Shown one piece after another: positions 1 to 8,313 of a stretch of 64,000 nucleotides of DNA. How positions within the stretch are numbered: position 1 is the stretch's first letter; each line of letters begins with the position of its first letter. The translations under genes and the position numbers were made by a program. The stretch spans positions 248,001 through 312,000 of the forward strand of contig NZ_JAGILA010000008.1 in the NCBI RefSeq assembly GCF_017874595.1, given 5' to 3'. This stretch comes from Sinorhizobium kostiense. GTDB taxonomy: Bacteria; Pseudomonadota; Alphaproteobacteria; Rhizobiales; Rhizobiaceae. The notes beneath the pieces are model-generated. The model was not told where the DNA came from. It searched no databases and worked only from the letters and a program-made list of their open reading frames with translations.

Positions 1-1
1 T

Positions 2-379
2 TTCGGCGGCCAAATGATGCACGCGCATATGGGGGGTGGCTTTATGGAACACCGGATCGGCTCCGTGCTTGACGAACTCGACGCGACGCCAGAGCAGGAA
101 GACAAGCTCTGGGACATCATCGACAAGGCCCGCACCGAGATCAGGCCGACATTCCGGGACTTCCGCGAGACGCGTGAAGAGGTTATCGAACTTCTCGGGC
201 AGTCGACCATCGACCGCGCCGCCGCCGAGAAGCTGCGCAGCGAGCGCGTCGCGGCCATCGACGAGGCCTCGCGCAAGATGACGACCGCTCTCCTCGATGC
301 CGCCGAGGTGCTGACGCCGGAGCAGCGCACCAAGCTCGTCGAGCATTTGAAGGAGCGTGGCGGCCGCGGCCGGTGGTAA
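2..379 (+). CDS. Spy/CpxP-like periplasmic stress protein (5' end outside window)
   Basis: The reading frame is open from base 2, so the true start and signal peptide lie upstream of the window; the visible part is about 125 residues. It is highly charged and helical, with an LTPEQ motif near the C-terminus, typical of the LTxxQ/Spy/CpxP/ZraP group of periplasmic chaperones and metal or envelope stress sensors. His- and Met-rich residues (MMHAHM) near the visible start could bind metal. It lies 36 bases before an OmpR-type regulator and a sensor kinase on the same strand, the usual CpxP-CpxR-CpxA type arrangement, so I infer it modulates that kinase. The metal or stress sensed cannot be read from the sequence. 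Confidence 0.7.
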   Translation, partial: FGGQMMHAHMGGGFMEHRIGSVLDELDATPEQEDKLWDIIDKARTEIRPTFRDFRETREEVIELLGQSTIDRAAAEKLRSERVAAIDEASRKMTTALLDAAEVLTPEQRTKLVEHLKERGGRGRW

Positions 380-415
380 GAGTGAGTCGGACGGGCGGCT
401 GAACGGAGTGCAAGG

Positions 416-1114
416 ATGGCGGAACGGGTCCTGATAGTTGACGACGACACGCGCCTGTCCGCCATGCTCGCAGACTATCTCTCCGGAAACGGCTACACCG
501 TCCATACCGCGGCAACGACCACGGCGGGTCTTGCCGAGCTTAGCCGCCTTTTACCGGACGTCGTTATACTCGACGTCATGCTGCCGGACCTTGACGGCTT
601 CGAGGCCTGTCGGCGCATGCGCGCCGTCTCCGATGTGCCGATCCTGATGCTGACCGCCAAGGGCGAGGAGATGGATCGCATCATCGGCCTGGAACTCGGG
701 GCCGACGACTATCTGCCGAAGCCTTTCAATCCGCGCGAACTGCTGGCGCGGTTGAAGGCGATCCTGCGCCGCCGAAACGGCAATGCGGGGATTTCGCGGA
801 TCCTCCGCTTCGGGCGCCTGGAGATCGATCCGGGCTCGCGTTCGGCCAGGATAGACGGCCGCGAATGTGCGCTGACAAGCTACCAGTTCGACCTGCTGGT
901 GGCGCTTGCCGAAAATGCCGGCCGCACGCTGTCCCGAGAGCAGTTGATGGACGCGGTCAAGGGCGAGGAGCTGGACGCCTTCGACCGCTCCATCGACGTC
1001 CACATATCGCGCATCCGCGCGGCCATCGAGAGTGACCCCAAGCACCCGAGGCGCATCATCACCGTCCGCGGCGTTGGCTATGTCTTCGCCCGTTTCCAGG
1101 ACGACATGCATTAG
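416..1114 (+). CDS. OmpR/CpxR-family response regulator
   Basis: 232 aa, the usual length for an OmpR-type regulator. The receiver domain (about residues 4-115) shows the acidic cluster DDD at 9-11, the phosphoacceptor Asp53 in ILDVMLPD, Thr80 and Lys102 in YLPKPF. The C-terminal winged helix (about 130-225) ends in the characteristic RGVGYVF. It is followed after 17 bases by its sensor kinase and preceded by a Spy/CpxP-like gene. By family it should bind direct repeats in target promoters, probably of envelope-stress genes including its own operon; that target set is inferred, not seen. Confidence 0.93.
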   Translation: MAERVLIVDDDTRLSAMLADYLSGNGYTVHTAATTTAGLAELSRLLPDVVILDVMLPDLDGFEACRRMRAVSDVPILMLTAKGEEMDRIIGLELGADDYLPKPFNPRELLARLKAILRRRNGNAGISRILRFGRLEIDPGSRSARIDGRECALTSYQFDLLVALAENAGRTLSREQLMDAVKGEELDAFDRSIDVHISRIRAAIESDPKHPRRIITVRGVGYVFARFQDDMH

Positions 1115-1131
1115 ATTCGAGGCCCAGAAGG

Positions 1132-2388
1132 ATGCGCAGCCGCCTGTTCCTGAAAATCTACCTGACGCTGCTGGCGAGCCTTGCTGCAGTCGCCGTCGCA
1201 AGCGCCGCCTTCGTCTGGTTCGGAAGGGGCGAGGAGGACTTGAGCTGGCAGAGCCAACGCGCGCAGTTCGTCGCCGCGCTCATTCCGCCCGACATGGACC
1301 TGCGGTCCGTCGAGGCGACCCTGGAGCGGCTGTCAAAGGCGTTCGGCGCGGACATAGCTGTCTACGACCGGGGCGGGCGGCTGATTGCGAGTGCCGGACG
1401 GCCGCTCCCGCGCGACATTCGCGAGCGGCCCTGGCGCCATGGCAGAGGCACGTTTCACACCATGGTGACGGAACTCCCGGACGGTCGCGCAGTGGCGGCG
1501 CGCATGGAGCGACCGTTCCGCCCGGTCGGCCGCAATCCGCTTGCCTATCTCGCGTTGATCGCCGGCGTCATCGGTCTTGCCGCCTATCCGGTGGTGCGTC
1601 ATCTGACTCGCCGCCTGGAACGCTTGCGCGCGGGCGTGGATGCCTGGGGCAGGGGCGATTTCGTGGCCCGCGTGCCGGCAAACGGCAGCGATGAGGTGGC
1701 GGCGGTGGCGAAGAGCTTCAACAAGGCCGCCGACCATGTGGAGCGGCTGATCAAGTCGCACCGCGCACTGCTTGCCAATGCAAGTCACGAATTGCGATCG
1801 CCGCTTGCGCGGCTGCGGATCGCGATCGACCTTTATGAGAAGGCGCCGGACGCGAAACGCAAGGAGGAGGTCGTCCGCAACCTCGCCGAGCTGGACACGC
1901 TGGTCGAGGAGATCCTGCTGGCGAGCAGGCTCGATCATGTCGAGAAGCTCGATGCGCCCGAGCCCGTCGACCTCCTGGCCGTTGTTTCGGAAGAAGGCGC
2001 CCGCAACGGCGTCGAGGTTTCCGGTACGCCCGCGACTGTCACAGGCGATGCGCGCCTGCTCGGCAGGCTCGTTCGCAATCTCATGCAAAACGCGCTGCGT
2101 CATGGCGGCCCGCCTGTCACGGCCACTGTGTCACGCACAGAGAGCACGGTTGAGCTCAGGGTCCGCGACCACGGCCCTGGCATACCGGAAAGCGAGAGCG
2201 CTCGCCTGTTCGAGCCGTTCTACCGGCCCTCGGGACGTAGCGAGGCAGCGGGTGGCTGGGGTCTGGGGCTGGCGCTGGTGCGCCAGATCGCCGAGCGCCA
2301 CGGCGGCGCGGTCCGCTACGAAACTCCGCCCGGCGGCGGCGCCTCGTTCGTCGTGACGCTTCCAGTGCACCCCGGTCTAGCCGCGTAA
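1132..2388 (+). CDS. CpxA-like sensor histidine kinase
   Basis: 418 aa. Two membrane helices (about 9-30 and 138-155) bracket a short periplasmic sensor of about 105 residues. A HAMP-like linker (about 156-207) follows, then a HisKA domain with phosphoacceptor His219 in NASHELRSPL, then the ATPase domain with an N box (RNLMQNALRHG), a G1 box (DHGPGIP) and a G2 box (GWGLGLAL). It is the partner of the regulator just upstream. The last 12 bases overlap the 3' end of the convergent hydrolase gene. The stimulus is unknown; the CpxP-like gene upstream points to envelope or metal stress. Confidence 0.92.
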   Translation: MRSRLFLKIYLTLLASLAAVAVASAAFVWFGRGEEDLSWQSQRAQFVAALIPPDMDLRSVEATLERLSKAFGADIAVYDRGGRLIASAGRPLPRDIRERPWRHGRGTFHTMVTELPDGRAVAARMERPFRPVGRNPLAYLALIAGVIGLAAYPVVRHLTRRLERLRAGVDAWGRGDFVARVPANGSDEVAAVAKSFNKAADHVERLIKSHRALLANASHELRSPLARLRIAIDLYEKAPDAKRKEEVVRNLAELDTLVEEILLASRLDHVEKLDAPEPVDLLAVVSEEGARNGVEVSGTPATVTGDARLLGRLVRNLMQNALRHGGPPVTATVSRTESTVELRVRDHGPGIPESESARLFEPFYRPSGRSEAAGGWGLGLALVRQIAERHGGAVRYETPPGGGASFVVTLPVHPGLAA

Positions 2389-2931
2389 GCGGCTCAGGAA
2401 CTGGGCGAAAACCATGCCGCCTTCCGGCCAGGGGCCATGGCCGGATTCGGAGTTGATGTGACCGGCCTCGCCGGCGTCGATCAGAAGCGAACCCCAGGCA
2501 TTGGCGATGTCGCCCGCATGTTCATAGGAACCGAACGGATCGTTGCGGCTGGCGATCAGAAGCGATGGAAAGGGCAGGGGATCGCGCGGATAGGGCCCGA
2601 AGGTCATGAAGTGTTTCGGACGAATATTCACGTTATCGACATCCGGCGGAGCCACGAGAAAGGCGCCCGCGATCTTTGCTTTGCTCTGGGGCAGCGCGTG
2701 AATCGCCGTCGCGACGCCGAGTGAGTGGGCGATGATCACGACCGGCTTTGCCGCGGCATCGAGCTCCTCGACCATCCGCGCCACCCAATCCTCACGCACC
2801 GGCTTCGCCCACTCCGCCTGAACGACGCGGCGGGCGGTGGAGAGCTTGCGCTCCCAACGGCTCTGCCAGTGATCCGGCCCCGAGTTCGTGTAGCCGGGAA
2901 CGATCAGGATATCTGCTTCGGAAACCTTCAT
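2377..2931 (-). CDS. RBBP9/YdeN-family serine hydrolase
   Basis: 184 aa from the ATG at 2931. A longer frame upstream reads through basic, low-complexity sequence, and the family start (ILIVPGYTNSGPDHWQ) begins only eight residues after this ATG. The alpha/beta-hydrolase triad is visible: nucleophile Ser70 in AHSLGVAT, Asp in SRNDPFGS and His in the C-terminal GHINSESGHG stretch. Cytoplasmic, no signal peptide. Substrate unknown; family members are small esterase-like hydrolases. It converges on the kinase gene with a 12-base overlap and is divergent from the DUF2189 gene. Confidence 0.88.
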   Translation of the reverse strand: MKVSEADILIVPGYTNSGPDHWQSRWERKLSTARRVVQAEWAKPVREDWVARMVEELDAAAKPVVIIAHSLGVATAIHALPQSKAKIAGAFLVAPPDVDNVNIRPKHFMTFGPYPRDPLPFPSLLIASRNDPFGSYEHAGDIANAWGSLLIDAGEAGHINSESGHGPWPEGGMVFAQFLSRLRG

Positions 2932-3021
2932 GATCGGCGCGATTTGGAGGCGAAAAGCGCCGAAGTCAAGGCGCAGGCGACAGGGCAAGCATTTTCTGTA
3001 TAATCGAACGCGGCGGTCGCG

Positions 3022-3050
3022 GCGACAGCGGCCATTTTTGCCGCTGTCGC
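3022..3050. promoter_or_regulatory. 11-bp perfect inverted repeat upstream of the DUF2189 gene
   Basis: Bases 3022-3032 and 3040-3050 are perfect complements separated by a T-rich 7-base loop. It sits in the 158-base gap between two divergent genes, 40 bases before the ATG at 3090. It may be an operator or a leader hairpin; no regulator can be assigned. Confidence 0.45.
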
Positions 3051-3089
3051 GGGTCCGTGGCCGCTCTGGTTCGTTGAGGAGTGTGAGCC

Positions 3090-3899
3090 ATGACAACCTT
3101 CCATGTTCTCTCGGGAGCGCAGGAGAGCGTTCAACCCGAGATACGAAAGATTGGCATTGCAGATGTATTCGATGCGTTGCGTCTCGGTCTGGACGACTTC
3201 CGCGAGAAGCCGTCGCATTATGTTTTTCTATGTCTCATCTATCCCGTGGCCGGTGTCGTCCTGATGACATGGAGCGCGGGCGCGAACATGCTGCCCTTGC
3301 TCTATCCGCTGGCATCCGGCTTCGCCCTCATCGGGCCCGTCGCGGCGATCGGTCTTTATGAGATCAGCCGCCGGCGCGAACTCGGCATGGACGCGCGCTG
3401 GCCGCACGCCTGGCGGCTGCACCGTCATCCTGCGATACCGTCGATCCTGGCGGTCGCCGGACTCCTGTTCGTGATCTTCATCGTCTGGCTGCTGGTGGCC
3501 CAGGGCCTTTACGTCACGATGTTCGGCCCCACCCCGCCCGCGACGATCTCCGAATTCTGGAACAACATCGTTGGCACGGATCAGGGCTGGAATCTGATTG
3601 TCGTCGGCAATCTCGTCGGCTTCGTCTTTGCGGTGGTGGTGCTGTCGATCAGCGTCGTCACCTTCCCGCTGCTGCTCGACCGCGACGTCGGCGCGATTAC
3701 GGCGATCGAGACATCGATCAGGGCGACGCTCGCGAACCCCATACCGGTCGCGACCTGGGGGTTGATCATTGCCGCCGGCCTCGTGATTGGCTCGATCCCG
3801 GTTTTCGTCGGCCTAGCCCTGGTGATGCCGATATTCGGTCACGCCACCTGGCACCTCTATCGGAAGCTGGTGGAGCCCCCCCAACCGGCGCGACCGTAA
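3090..3899 (+). CDS. DUF2189 domain integral membrane protein
   Basis: 269 aa. A short cytoplasmic N-terminus (IGIADVFDALRLGLDDFREKP) is followed by about six hydrophobic helices: two near residues 45-90, one near 130-150, one near 170-200 and two near 210-255. The layout and the opening motif match the DUF2189 family of rhizobial inner-membrane proteins, whose function is not known. The ATG follows a GAGGAGTGTGAGCC-like ribosome-binding stretch. The gene is monocistronic by layout: its upstream neighbour is divergent and its downstream neighbour convergent. Confidence 0.85.
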   Translation: MTTFHVLSGAQESVQPEIRKIGIADVFDALRLGLDDFREKPSHYVFLCLIYPVAGVVLMTWSAGANMLPLLYPLASGFALIGPVAAIGLYEISRRRELGMDARWPHAWRLHRHPAIPSILAVAGLLFVIFIVWLLVAQGLYVTMFGPTPPATISEFWNNIVGTDQGWNLIVVGNLVGFVFAVVVLSISVVTFPLLLDRDVGAITAIETSIRATLANPIPVATWGLIIAAGLVIGSIPVFVGLALVMPIFGHATWHLYRKLVEPPQPARP

Positions 3900-3938
3900 G
3901 CATTTGCGCTCGGAAGATGGTGGCCGGCGTCAGGCCGG

Positions 3939-4259
3939 TCACCGCACGTCTGTGCCGCGGAAAAATTTGTAATAGGAAGAGATTTGCGCAGCCGTGTTCG
4001 ATGACAGCTTGAGCTTGACGCCGATCTTGTCGCCCCGACACCAGCGCACGATCCCAGTCAGACGGCCGAGTTCCTCGCTGTCGATCGTCACCTCCTGACC
4101 GCTGCTAAGACCGATGTCGAAAAGGAGCTGAAAACAGATTCCCTCGGCCGAAAGATCTTTCACGATGCCGTTGGTCGATCCGGTCTTGCACGTAACCTTT
4201 CCGGTTATCTTGGTTTGATCGCGCTCGGACGCGCGCTGCACGCTCTGCCTAAGGGTCAT
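3939..4259 (-). CDS. PilZ domain protein
   Basis: 106 aa from the ATG at 4259, chosen because GGAGG lies five bases upstream; an ATG 42 bases further out lacks this. The protein is one PilZ-like barrel: basic N-terminal segment (SERDQTK), then the DLSAEG form of the (D/N)xSxxG motif, and a conserved RWCRGDKIGVKL strand. Such stand-alone PilZ proteins bind cyclic di-GMP in many bacteria. The N-terminal RxxxR switch is not obvious here, so binding is uncertain. A GGDEF protein (39567-40766) is the only visible c-di-GMP enzyme in the window. Confidence 0.8.
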   Translation of the reverse strand: MTLRQSVQRASERDQTKITGKVTCKTGSTNGIVKDLSAEGICFQLLFDIGLSSGQEVTIDSEELGRLTGIVRWCRGDKIGVKLKLSSNTAAQISSYYKFFRGTDVR

Positions 4260-4425
4260 GGATGCCTCCAAACCTGACTTGAAAGGTCTGAAGTTTTTCA
4301 CGCACTGATTGAAAAGACGCTAATGAAATCGCCCGCATCTGAAGCAAGCGCTCGGAGACGGGCGAAATCTCATCGCATCGGCCCGAAATCGGAGAGTTCG
4401 GCAAGCTCGATGCGCAGATTCAAGA

Positions 4426-4470
4426 GCTACAGCGACCTTGCGCGTCTGAAAAGACGCGCAAAGCTCTAGA
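4426..4470 (-). repeat. Partial RIME-like palindrome (left arm only)
   Basis: The reverse complement matches the first palindrome of the ~106 bp repeats at 7933 and 8077 (the GCGCGTCT...AGACGCGC core and the GGTCGCTGTAG tail). It lies just downstream of the purB stop codon and may act as its transcript end. Confidence 0.7.
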
Positions 4471-4489
4471 AGCGGCAAGCCCGTGGCGA

Positions 4490-5797
4490 TCAGGAAGCGC
4501 CGAAAACCCGGCGAAAGATCGTGTCAACGTGTTTGGTGTGATAGCCGAGATCGAACTTCTCACGGATGTCCTCGGCCGAGAGCGCCGCACGGACCTCCTG
4601 GTCAGCCAGCAGCTCCTCCAAGAAGTCCTTGCCCTCTTCCCATACCTTCATGGCATTGCGCTGGACGAGGCGGTAGGCGTCTTCGCGCGATACGCCGGCC
4701 TGGGTGAGGGCGAGGAGCACACGCTGCGAATGGACAAGTCCGCGGAACTTGTTGAGGTTCTTCATCATGTTTTTGGGATAGACGACGAGCTTGTCGACGA
4801 CGCCGGTCAGGCGCGCCAGCGCGAAATCGAGGGTCACCGTCGCGTCGGGTCCGATCATGCGTTCGACCGAAGAGTGCGAGATGTCGCGCTCGTGCCAGAG
4901 GGCGACGTTCTCCATGGCCGGGACGACGAAGGCGCGGACCATGCGGGAAAGGCCCGTCAGGTTTTCCGTCAGCACCGGATTGCGCTTGTGCGGCATGGCC
5001 GAGGAGCCTTTCTGGCCCGGCGAGAAGTATTCCTCCGCTTCCAGCACCTCGGTGCGTTGCAGGTGGCGGATCTCGGTCGCAAGCCGCTCTATCGACGATG
5101 CGATGACGCCAAGCGTTGCAAAGTACATGGCGTGGCGGTCGCGCGGGATGACCTGGGTCGATACAGGTTCCGGCTTCAGCCCGAGTGCCTTCGCGACATG
5201 CTCCTCGACGCGCGGGTCGATATTGGCGAAGGTGCCGACAGCGCCGGAAATGGCGCAGGTCGCGATCTCCTCCCGGGCTGCGAGAAGGCGCTCCCTGCAG
5301 CGGTCGAACTCCGCGTAGGCTAGCGCCAGCTTGACGCCGAAGGTGGTTGGCTCCGCGTGGATGCCGTGTGAACGGCCGATCGTCACCGTATCCTTATGCT
5401 CGAAGGCGCGGCGCTTCAGCGCCTCGAGCAGCTTGTCGATGTCGGCAATGAGGATATCGGTCGCTCGGACGAGCTGGACGTTGAAGCAGGTGTCGAGAAC
5501 ATCAGAGGAGGTCATGCCCTGGTGTATGAAGCGGCTGTCCGGGCCGACGAATTCGGCGAGATGCGTCAGGAATGCGATGACGTCGTGCTTGGTGACCGCC
5601 TCGATTTCGTCGATGCGCGCCACGTCGAACTTTGCGGATCCACCCTTTTCCCAAATGGTTTTTGCCGCCTCCTTGGGGATGACGCCGATTTCGGCCAGGG
5701 CATCGCAGGCGTGTGCCTCGATTTCGAACCAGATGCGGAACTTCGTTTCCGGCGACCAGATGGCCACCATTTCCGGCCGGGAATAACGGGGGATCAT
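4490..5797 (-). CDS. purB: Adenylosuccinate lyase
   Basis: 435 aa, the normal length. It catalyses two steps of purine synthesis: SAICAR to AICAR plus fumarate, and adenylosuccinate to AMP plus fumarate. The fumarase/aspartase superfamily signature is clear (SSAMPHKRNP, flexible loop with the catalytic Ser). The N-terminal MIPRYSRPEMVAIWSPETKF and the TSSDVLDTC and GRSHGIHAEPTT blocks are typical of PurB. Single gene; the 3' side carries a partial palindromic repeat that could end the transcript. Confidence 0.97.
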   Translation of the reverse strand: MIPRYSRPEMVAIWSPETKFRIWFEIEAHACDALAEIGVIPKEAAKTIWEKGGSAKFDVARIDEIEAVTKHDVIAFLTHLAEFVGPDSRFIHQGMTSSDVLDTCFNVQLVRATDILIADIDKLLEALKRRAFEHKDTVTIGRSHGIHAEPTTFGVKLALAYAEFDRCRERLLAAREEIATCAISGAVGTFANIDPRVEEHVAKALGLKPEPVSTQVIPRDRHAMYFATLGVIASSIERLATEIRHLQRTEVLEAEEYFSPGQKGSSAMPHKRNPVLTENLTGLSRMVRAFVVPAMENVALWHERDISHSSVERMIGPDATVTLDFALARLTGVVDKLVVYPKNMMKNLNKFRGLVHSQRVLLALTQAGVSREDAYRLVQRNAMKVWEEGKDFLEELLADQEVRAALSAEDIREKFDLGYHTKHVDTIFRRVFGAS

Positions 5798-5894
5798 GGG
5801 CTTATGCTTTCGTCGTCAGTGAAGGATGGCTGTGCCTCTAGCAAAGATGGCGGGTAAGCTCAACGCCATTGACGCCCGTCCGAGCGGACCAGAT

Positions 5895-5935
5895 CACGAT
5901 GATTCCAGGTCGGATCGACCCGGTTCGAGATCTAT
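5895..5935. repeat. Short dispersed intergenic repeat (degenerate copy)
   Basis: The core CACGATGATTCCAGGTCGGA is matched at 48823 (there with one base changed), where it forms a better palindrome. The right half has decayed here. It is probably a small rhizobial palindromic repeat family distinct from the RIME-like elements. Confidence 0.5.
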
Positions 5936-6166
5936 TCAGTCATGCATTCCAAAAGGTCATGAACTTTCCGTTCCGCCGCCTTCCAATGATCAAGCTCCTC
6001 AAGCGCATATCCGATTTTAACGTCGCAACTTCCAAGACGCGTGATTTGCTGGCAGTGCGGATGTTCGCCCGGCCGGGGAAGATCGCAGGTAATGACGTCG
6101 GTGATGGAGGATCGGTAACGCCATCTCTTATTGGTTCTCCTGATCGAAAGTTGGATGTGTCCCGGA

Positions 6167-6192
6167 AATTGCACTTGTCAATGCATGCAATT
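6167..6192. promoter_or_regulatory. Inverted repeat AATTGCA-N12-TGCAATT before the MFS gene
   Basis: Two perfect 7-base half-sites on a 26-base frame, 36 bases before the MFS start codon. The size suits a dimeric regulator such as a TetR, MarR or LysR protein, but no regulator gene is adjacent, so this is a candidate operator only. Confidence 0.4.
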
Positions 6193-6227
6193 CAGGGGAA
6201 TCTCCGCCGGCTTCCGGGAGGACGACC

Positions 6228-7772
6228 ATGGCCGAGACTATTCACACGCCTAAGCAGGCAGGCCGCCGCGAGTGGATTGGACTGTGCGTCCTGTCGATCG
6301 CATGCCTGGTTTACTCGATGGACCTGTCGGTGCTGTTCCTCGCTGTGCCCGCGATCGTCGCGGACCTCGATCCATCCGCATCGCAGCTGCTGTGGATAAA
6401 CGACATCTACGGCTTCATGGTTGCGGGCTTTCTCGTGACCATGGGGACGCTCGGAGATCGGATTGGCCGCCGGCGGGTGTTATTGATGGGCGCATTTGCC
6501 TTCGGCGTCGCATCCGTCTTCGCCGCTTTCTCAAACACCGCGGGGCAACTCATTCTGGCAAGAGCTCTGCTCGGCATCGCCGGTGCGACGATTGCGCCGT
6601 CAACGCTGTCGCTCATCGTCAATCTCTTCAAAAACGAGGCCGAGCGAAACAGGGCGATCGGCATATGGGGCGCGGCCTTTGCGCTCGGTGGTCTCGTCGG
6701 CCCGCTCATCGGCGGAATTCTGCTACAGTATTTCCATTGGGGATCGGTGTTTCTGATCAACGTACCAGTCATGCTCTTGCTTCTGGTCGTCGCTCCCTCT
6801 CTGCTGCCGGAATACAGGAATAATGACGCTGGCCGGCTCGACTTGACGAGCGTGGTGCTTTCACTCGCGACAATTTTGCCGATCATCTACGGCGTCAAGC
6901 ATATGGCTGCCGACGGGTTCCAGCTTGCCCAACTCGTACCCATCGGATTGGGGCTTCTGGTCGGCCTTCTGTTTGTTCGGCGCCAGCGGCGCCTCACCGA
7001 CCCGTTGGTGGACCCCGCTCTTTTCCGGGTGCCGGCCTTCACGGCATCGCTGATGGTAAACCTCGCCGGTGTCTTCTTCGTTTTCGGCGTCTTTCTGTTT
7101 CAGAACCTCTTTCTGCAGCTCGTGCTCGGTCTGTCACCGCTTGAGGCTGCACTTTGGTCGGCACCATCGGCCTTCGTCTTCGCAGTCATGTCGTTTCAGG
7201 CCTACCGTTTCACCAACCGCTTCGGACCCGTCAGAACCGTGCTCGGCGGACTTTTAATCAATGCAGTGGGAGCCGCCGCCATGGCTGTCGCCGCTTACGC
7301 CGAGAGCTTGGTCGGCGTCCTTGCTTCCAGCATGGTCATCGGCTTCGGCTTCGTCCCCGTCGTTCTCACGACGACCGGTTTGATCGTGGGGACTGCACCG
7401 CCCGAACGGGCCGGCTCGGCTTCGGCCATATCGGAGACGAGTGCGGAGTTTGGAGGCGCATTGGGTATCGCGGTGCTGGGCAGCTTGGCGACCCTGATCT
7501 ATCGAATCGCGATGAACCGCGCCGACCTTAGCGACCTCACGCCCGTGCAAGCCGAGGCTGTTTCTGAGACTCTTGCCGGCGCGGTCGAAACAGCTCAGTC
7601 AATGCCGGGTTCGGCTACAGCTGTCTGGCTGGACGCGGCGAAAAGCGGATTCTCGCTTGGCTTTGCCGTATGCTGCGTTGTTGCAACGGTGACGCTCCTT
7701 CTTCTCGCGATCATCGCACGGCGGGTATATGCCACAGCCCACGTCGAAGAGAGCACTTTGTCCCCTCATTGA
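6228..7772 (+). CDS. MFS drug exporter, DHA2 (14-helix) family
   Basis: 514 aa with about 14 hydrophobic helices. Motif A is GDRIGRRRVLL after helix 2, and the antiporter motif C region reads AAFALGGLVGPLIGG in helix 5. The N-terminal YSMDLSVLFLAVPAI resembles the SmvA/QacA-like branch that pumps quaternary ammonium and other cationic drugs in exchange for protons. The ATG follows GGGAGGACGACC. No outer-membrane or adaptor partner is adjacent. The gene stands alone, with an inverted repeat upstream and a palindromic mosaic downstream. Substrate not predictable from the sequence. Confidence 0.92.
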   Translation: MAETIHTPKQAGRREWIGLCVLSIACLVYSMDLSVLFLAVPAIVADLDPSASQLLWINDIYGFMVAGFLVTMGTLGDRIGRRRVLLMGAFAFGVASVFAAFSNTAGQLILARALLGIAGATIAPSTLSLIVNLFKNEAERNRAIGIWGAAFALGGLVGPLIGGILLQYFHWGSVFLINVPVMLLLLVVAPSLLPEYRNNDAGRLDLTSVVLSLATILPIIYGVKHMAADGFQLAQLVPIGLGLLVGLLFVRRQRRLTDPLVDPALFRVPAFTASLMVNLAGVFFVFGVFLFQNLFLQLVLGLSPLEAALWSAPSAFVFAVMSFQAYRFTNRFGPVRTVLGGLLINAVGAAAMAVAAYAESLVGVLASSMVIGFGFVPVVLTTTGLIVGTAPPERAGSASAISETSAEFGGALGIAVLGSLATLIYRIAMNRADLSDLTPVQAEAVSETLAGAVETAQSMPGSATAVWLDAAKSGFSLGFAVCCVVATVTLLLLAIIARRVYATAHVEESTLSPH

Positions 7773-7781
7773 GGCTCGGGG

Positions 7782-7832
7782 CAATTCAAAGACATGCAGC
7801 GCTCCAAAGTGTTACCGCCGCGCGTCTGATAA
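7782..7832 (-). repeat. Degenerate RIME-like fragment, reverse orientation
   Basis: Read on the minus strand, this carries the centre of the ~106 bp repeat (TATCAGACGCGC, then an AGCGCTGCATGTCTTTG stretch) with an internal deletion. It lies ten bases after the MFS stop codon. Confidence 0.6.
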
Positions 7833-7932
7833 CAGGAAAGAGCCTTTCCGGGTTAAATGGAAACAATTCTGTTGGCTCAAGCGGAGCGGAATGTTTGCCC
7901 GGCTGGCGCGCGGCGTAGCCAAAGCATACGGC

Positions 7933-8039
7933 CTACAGCGCCGCGCGTCTTATCAGACGCGCAAAGGTCGCTGTAGCGCTTTGAAGCGCTGCATGTCTTT
8001 GTCCTTAAATCGAGGTCGATTTAAGGAGACATGCAGTAG
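7933..8039 (+). repeat. RIME-like element, full copy 1
   Basis: 107 bases with two palindromes. The first (7933-7976) runs CTACAGCG...CGCTGTAG around a GCGCGTCT/AGACGCGC stem. The second (7989-8036) runs CTGCATGTCT...AGACATGCAG around CCTTAAATCG/CGATTTAAGG. Size and two-palindrome design match the Rhizobium-specific intergenic mosaic elements. Confidence 0.85.
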
Positions 8040-8076
8040 CCAGCCGGACAAACAGGCCGCCCGCTTCAGCCAACCT

Positions 8077-8182
8077 CTACAGCGCCGCGCGTCTTATCAG
8101 ACGCGCGAAGGTCGCTGTAGCACTTTGAATTGCTGCATGTCTTTGTCCTTGAAGCGAGATCGCTTCAAGGAGACGTGCAGTG
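8077..8182 (+). repeat. RIME-like element, full copy 2
   Basis: Same orientation as the copy at 7933 and 37 bases after it. The first palindrome is nearly identical. In the second, paired changes keep the stem (CCTTGAAGCG with CGCTTCAAGG), so the hairpin rather than the sequence appears conserved. Confidence 0.85.
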
Positions 8183-8205
8183 GCCGGGCATCTTTCCGCC
8201 AGGAT

Positions 8206-8260
8206 CAGAGGCGATCGCCTCGGCCGTACCTCGGGGTACGACCTGCGGCAATCGCCTCTG
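8206..8260. repeat. 55-bp palindrome, different family
   Basis: The outer arms (CAGAGGCGATCGCC and GGCAATCGCCTCTG) pair at 13 of 14 positions, and an inner GTACC/GGTAC pair closes the tip. It does not resemble the RIME-like repeats. It sits between the second RIME-like copy and the right terminal repeat of the mosaic. Confidence 0.65.
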
Positions 8261-8313
8261 CCCTGACGAAAACCTGCTCCGGCAGAATGTTTCCATTTAA
8301 CCCGGAAAGGCTC

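Larger units (their letters stand above)
5798..6227. other. 430-bp intergenic region between purB and the MFS gene
   Basis: No convincing gene. A short minus-strand frame at 5932-6174 (80 codons) has no recognisable domain and a weak start, and I leave it uncalled. Two things are present: a short dispersed repeat (5895-5935) and an inverted repeat close to the MFS start (6167-6192), both listed separately. Confidence 0.6.

Noticed and set aside
3899..3945. Possible terminator after the DUF2189 gene (GGCCGG...CCGGTC arms)
   Set aside because: The pairing has mismatches and no T-run follows.
5932..6174. 80-codon minus-strand frame between purB and the MFS gene
   Set aside because: No recognisable domain, no good ribosome-binding site and part of it overlaps a dispersed repeat; might be a decayed gene but not supportable.
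7933..8182. Two near-identical repeats 37 bases apart as a mini CRISPR array
   Set aside because: The units are about 106 bases with double palindromes and scattered copies elsewhere; no cas genes.
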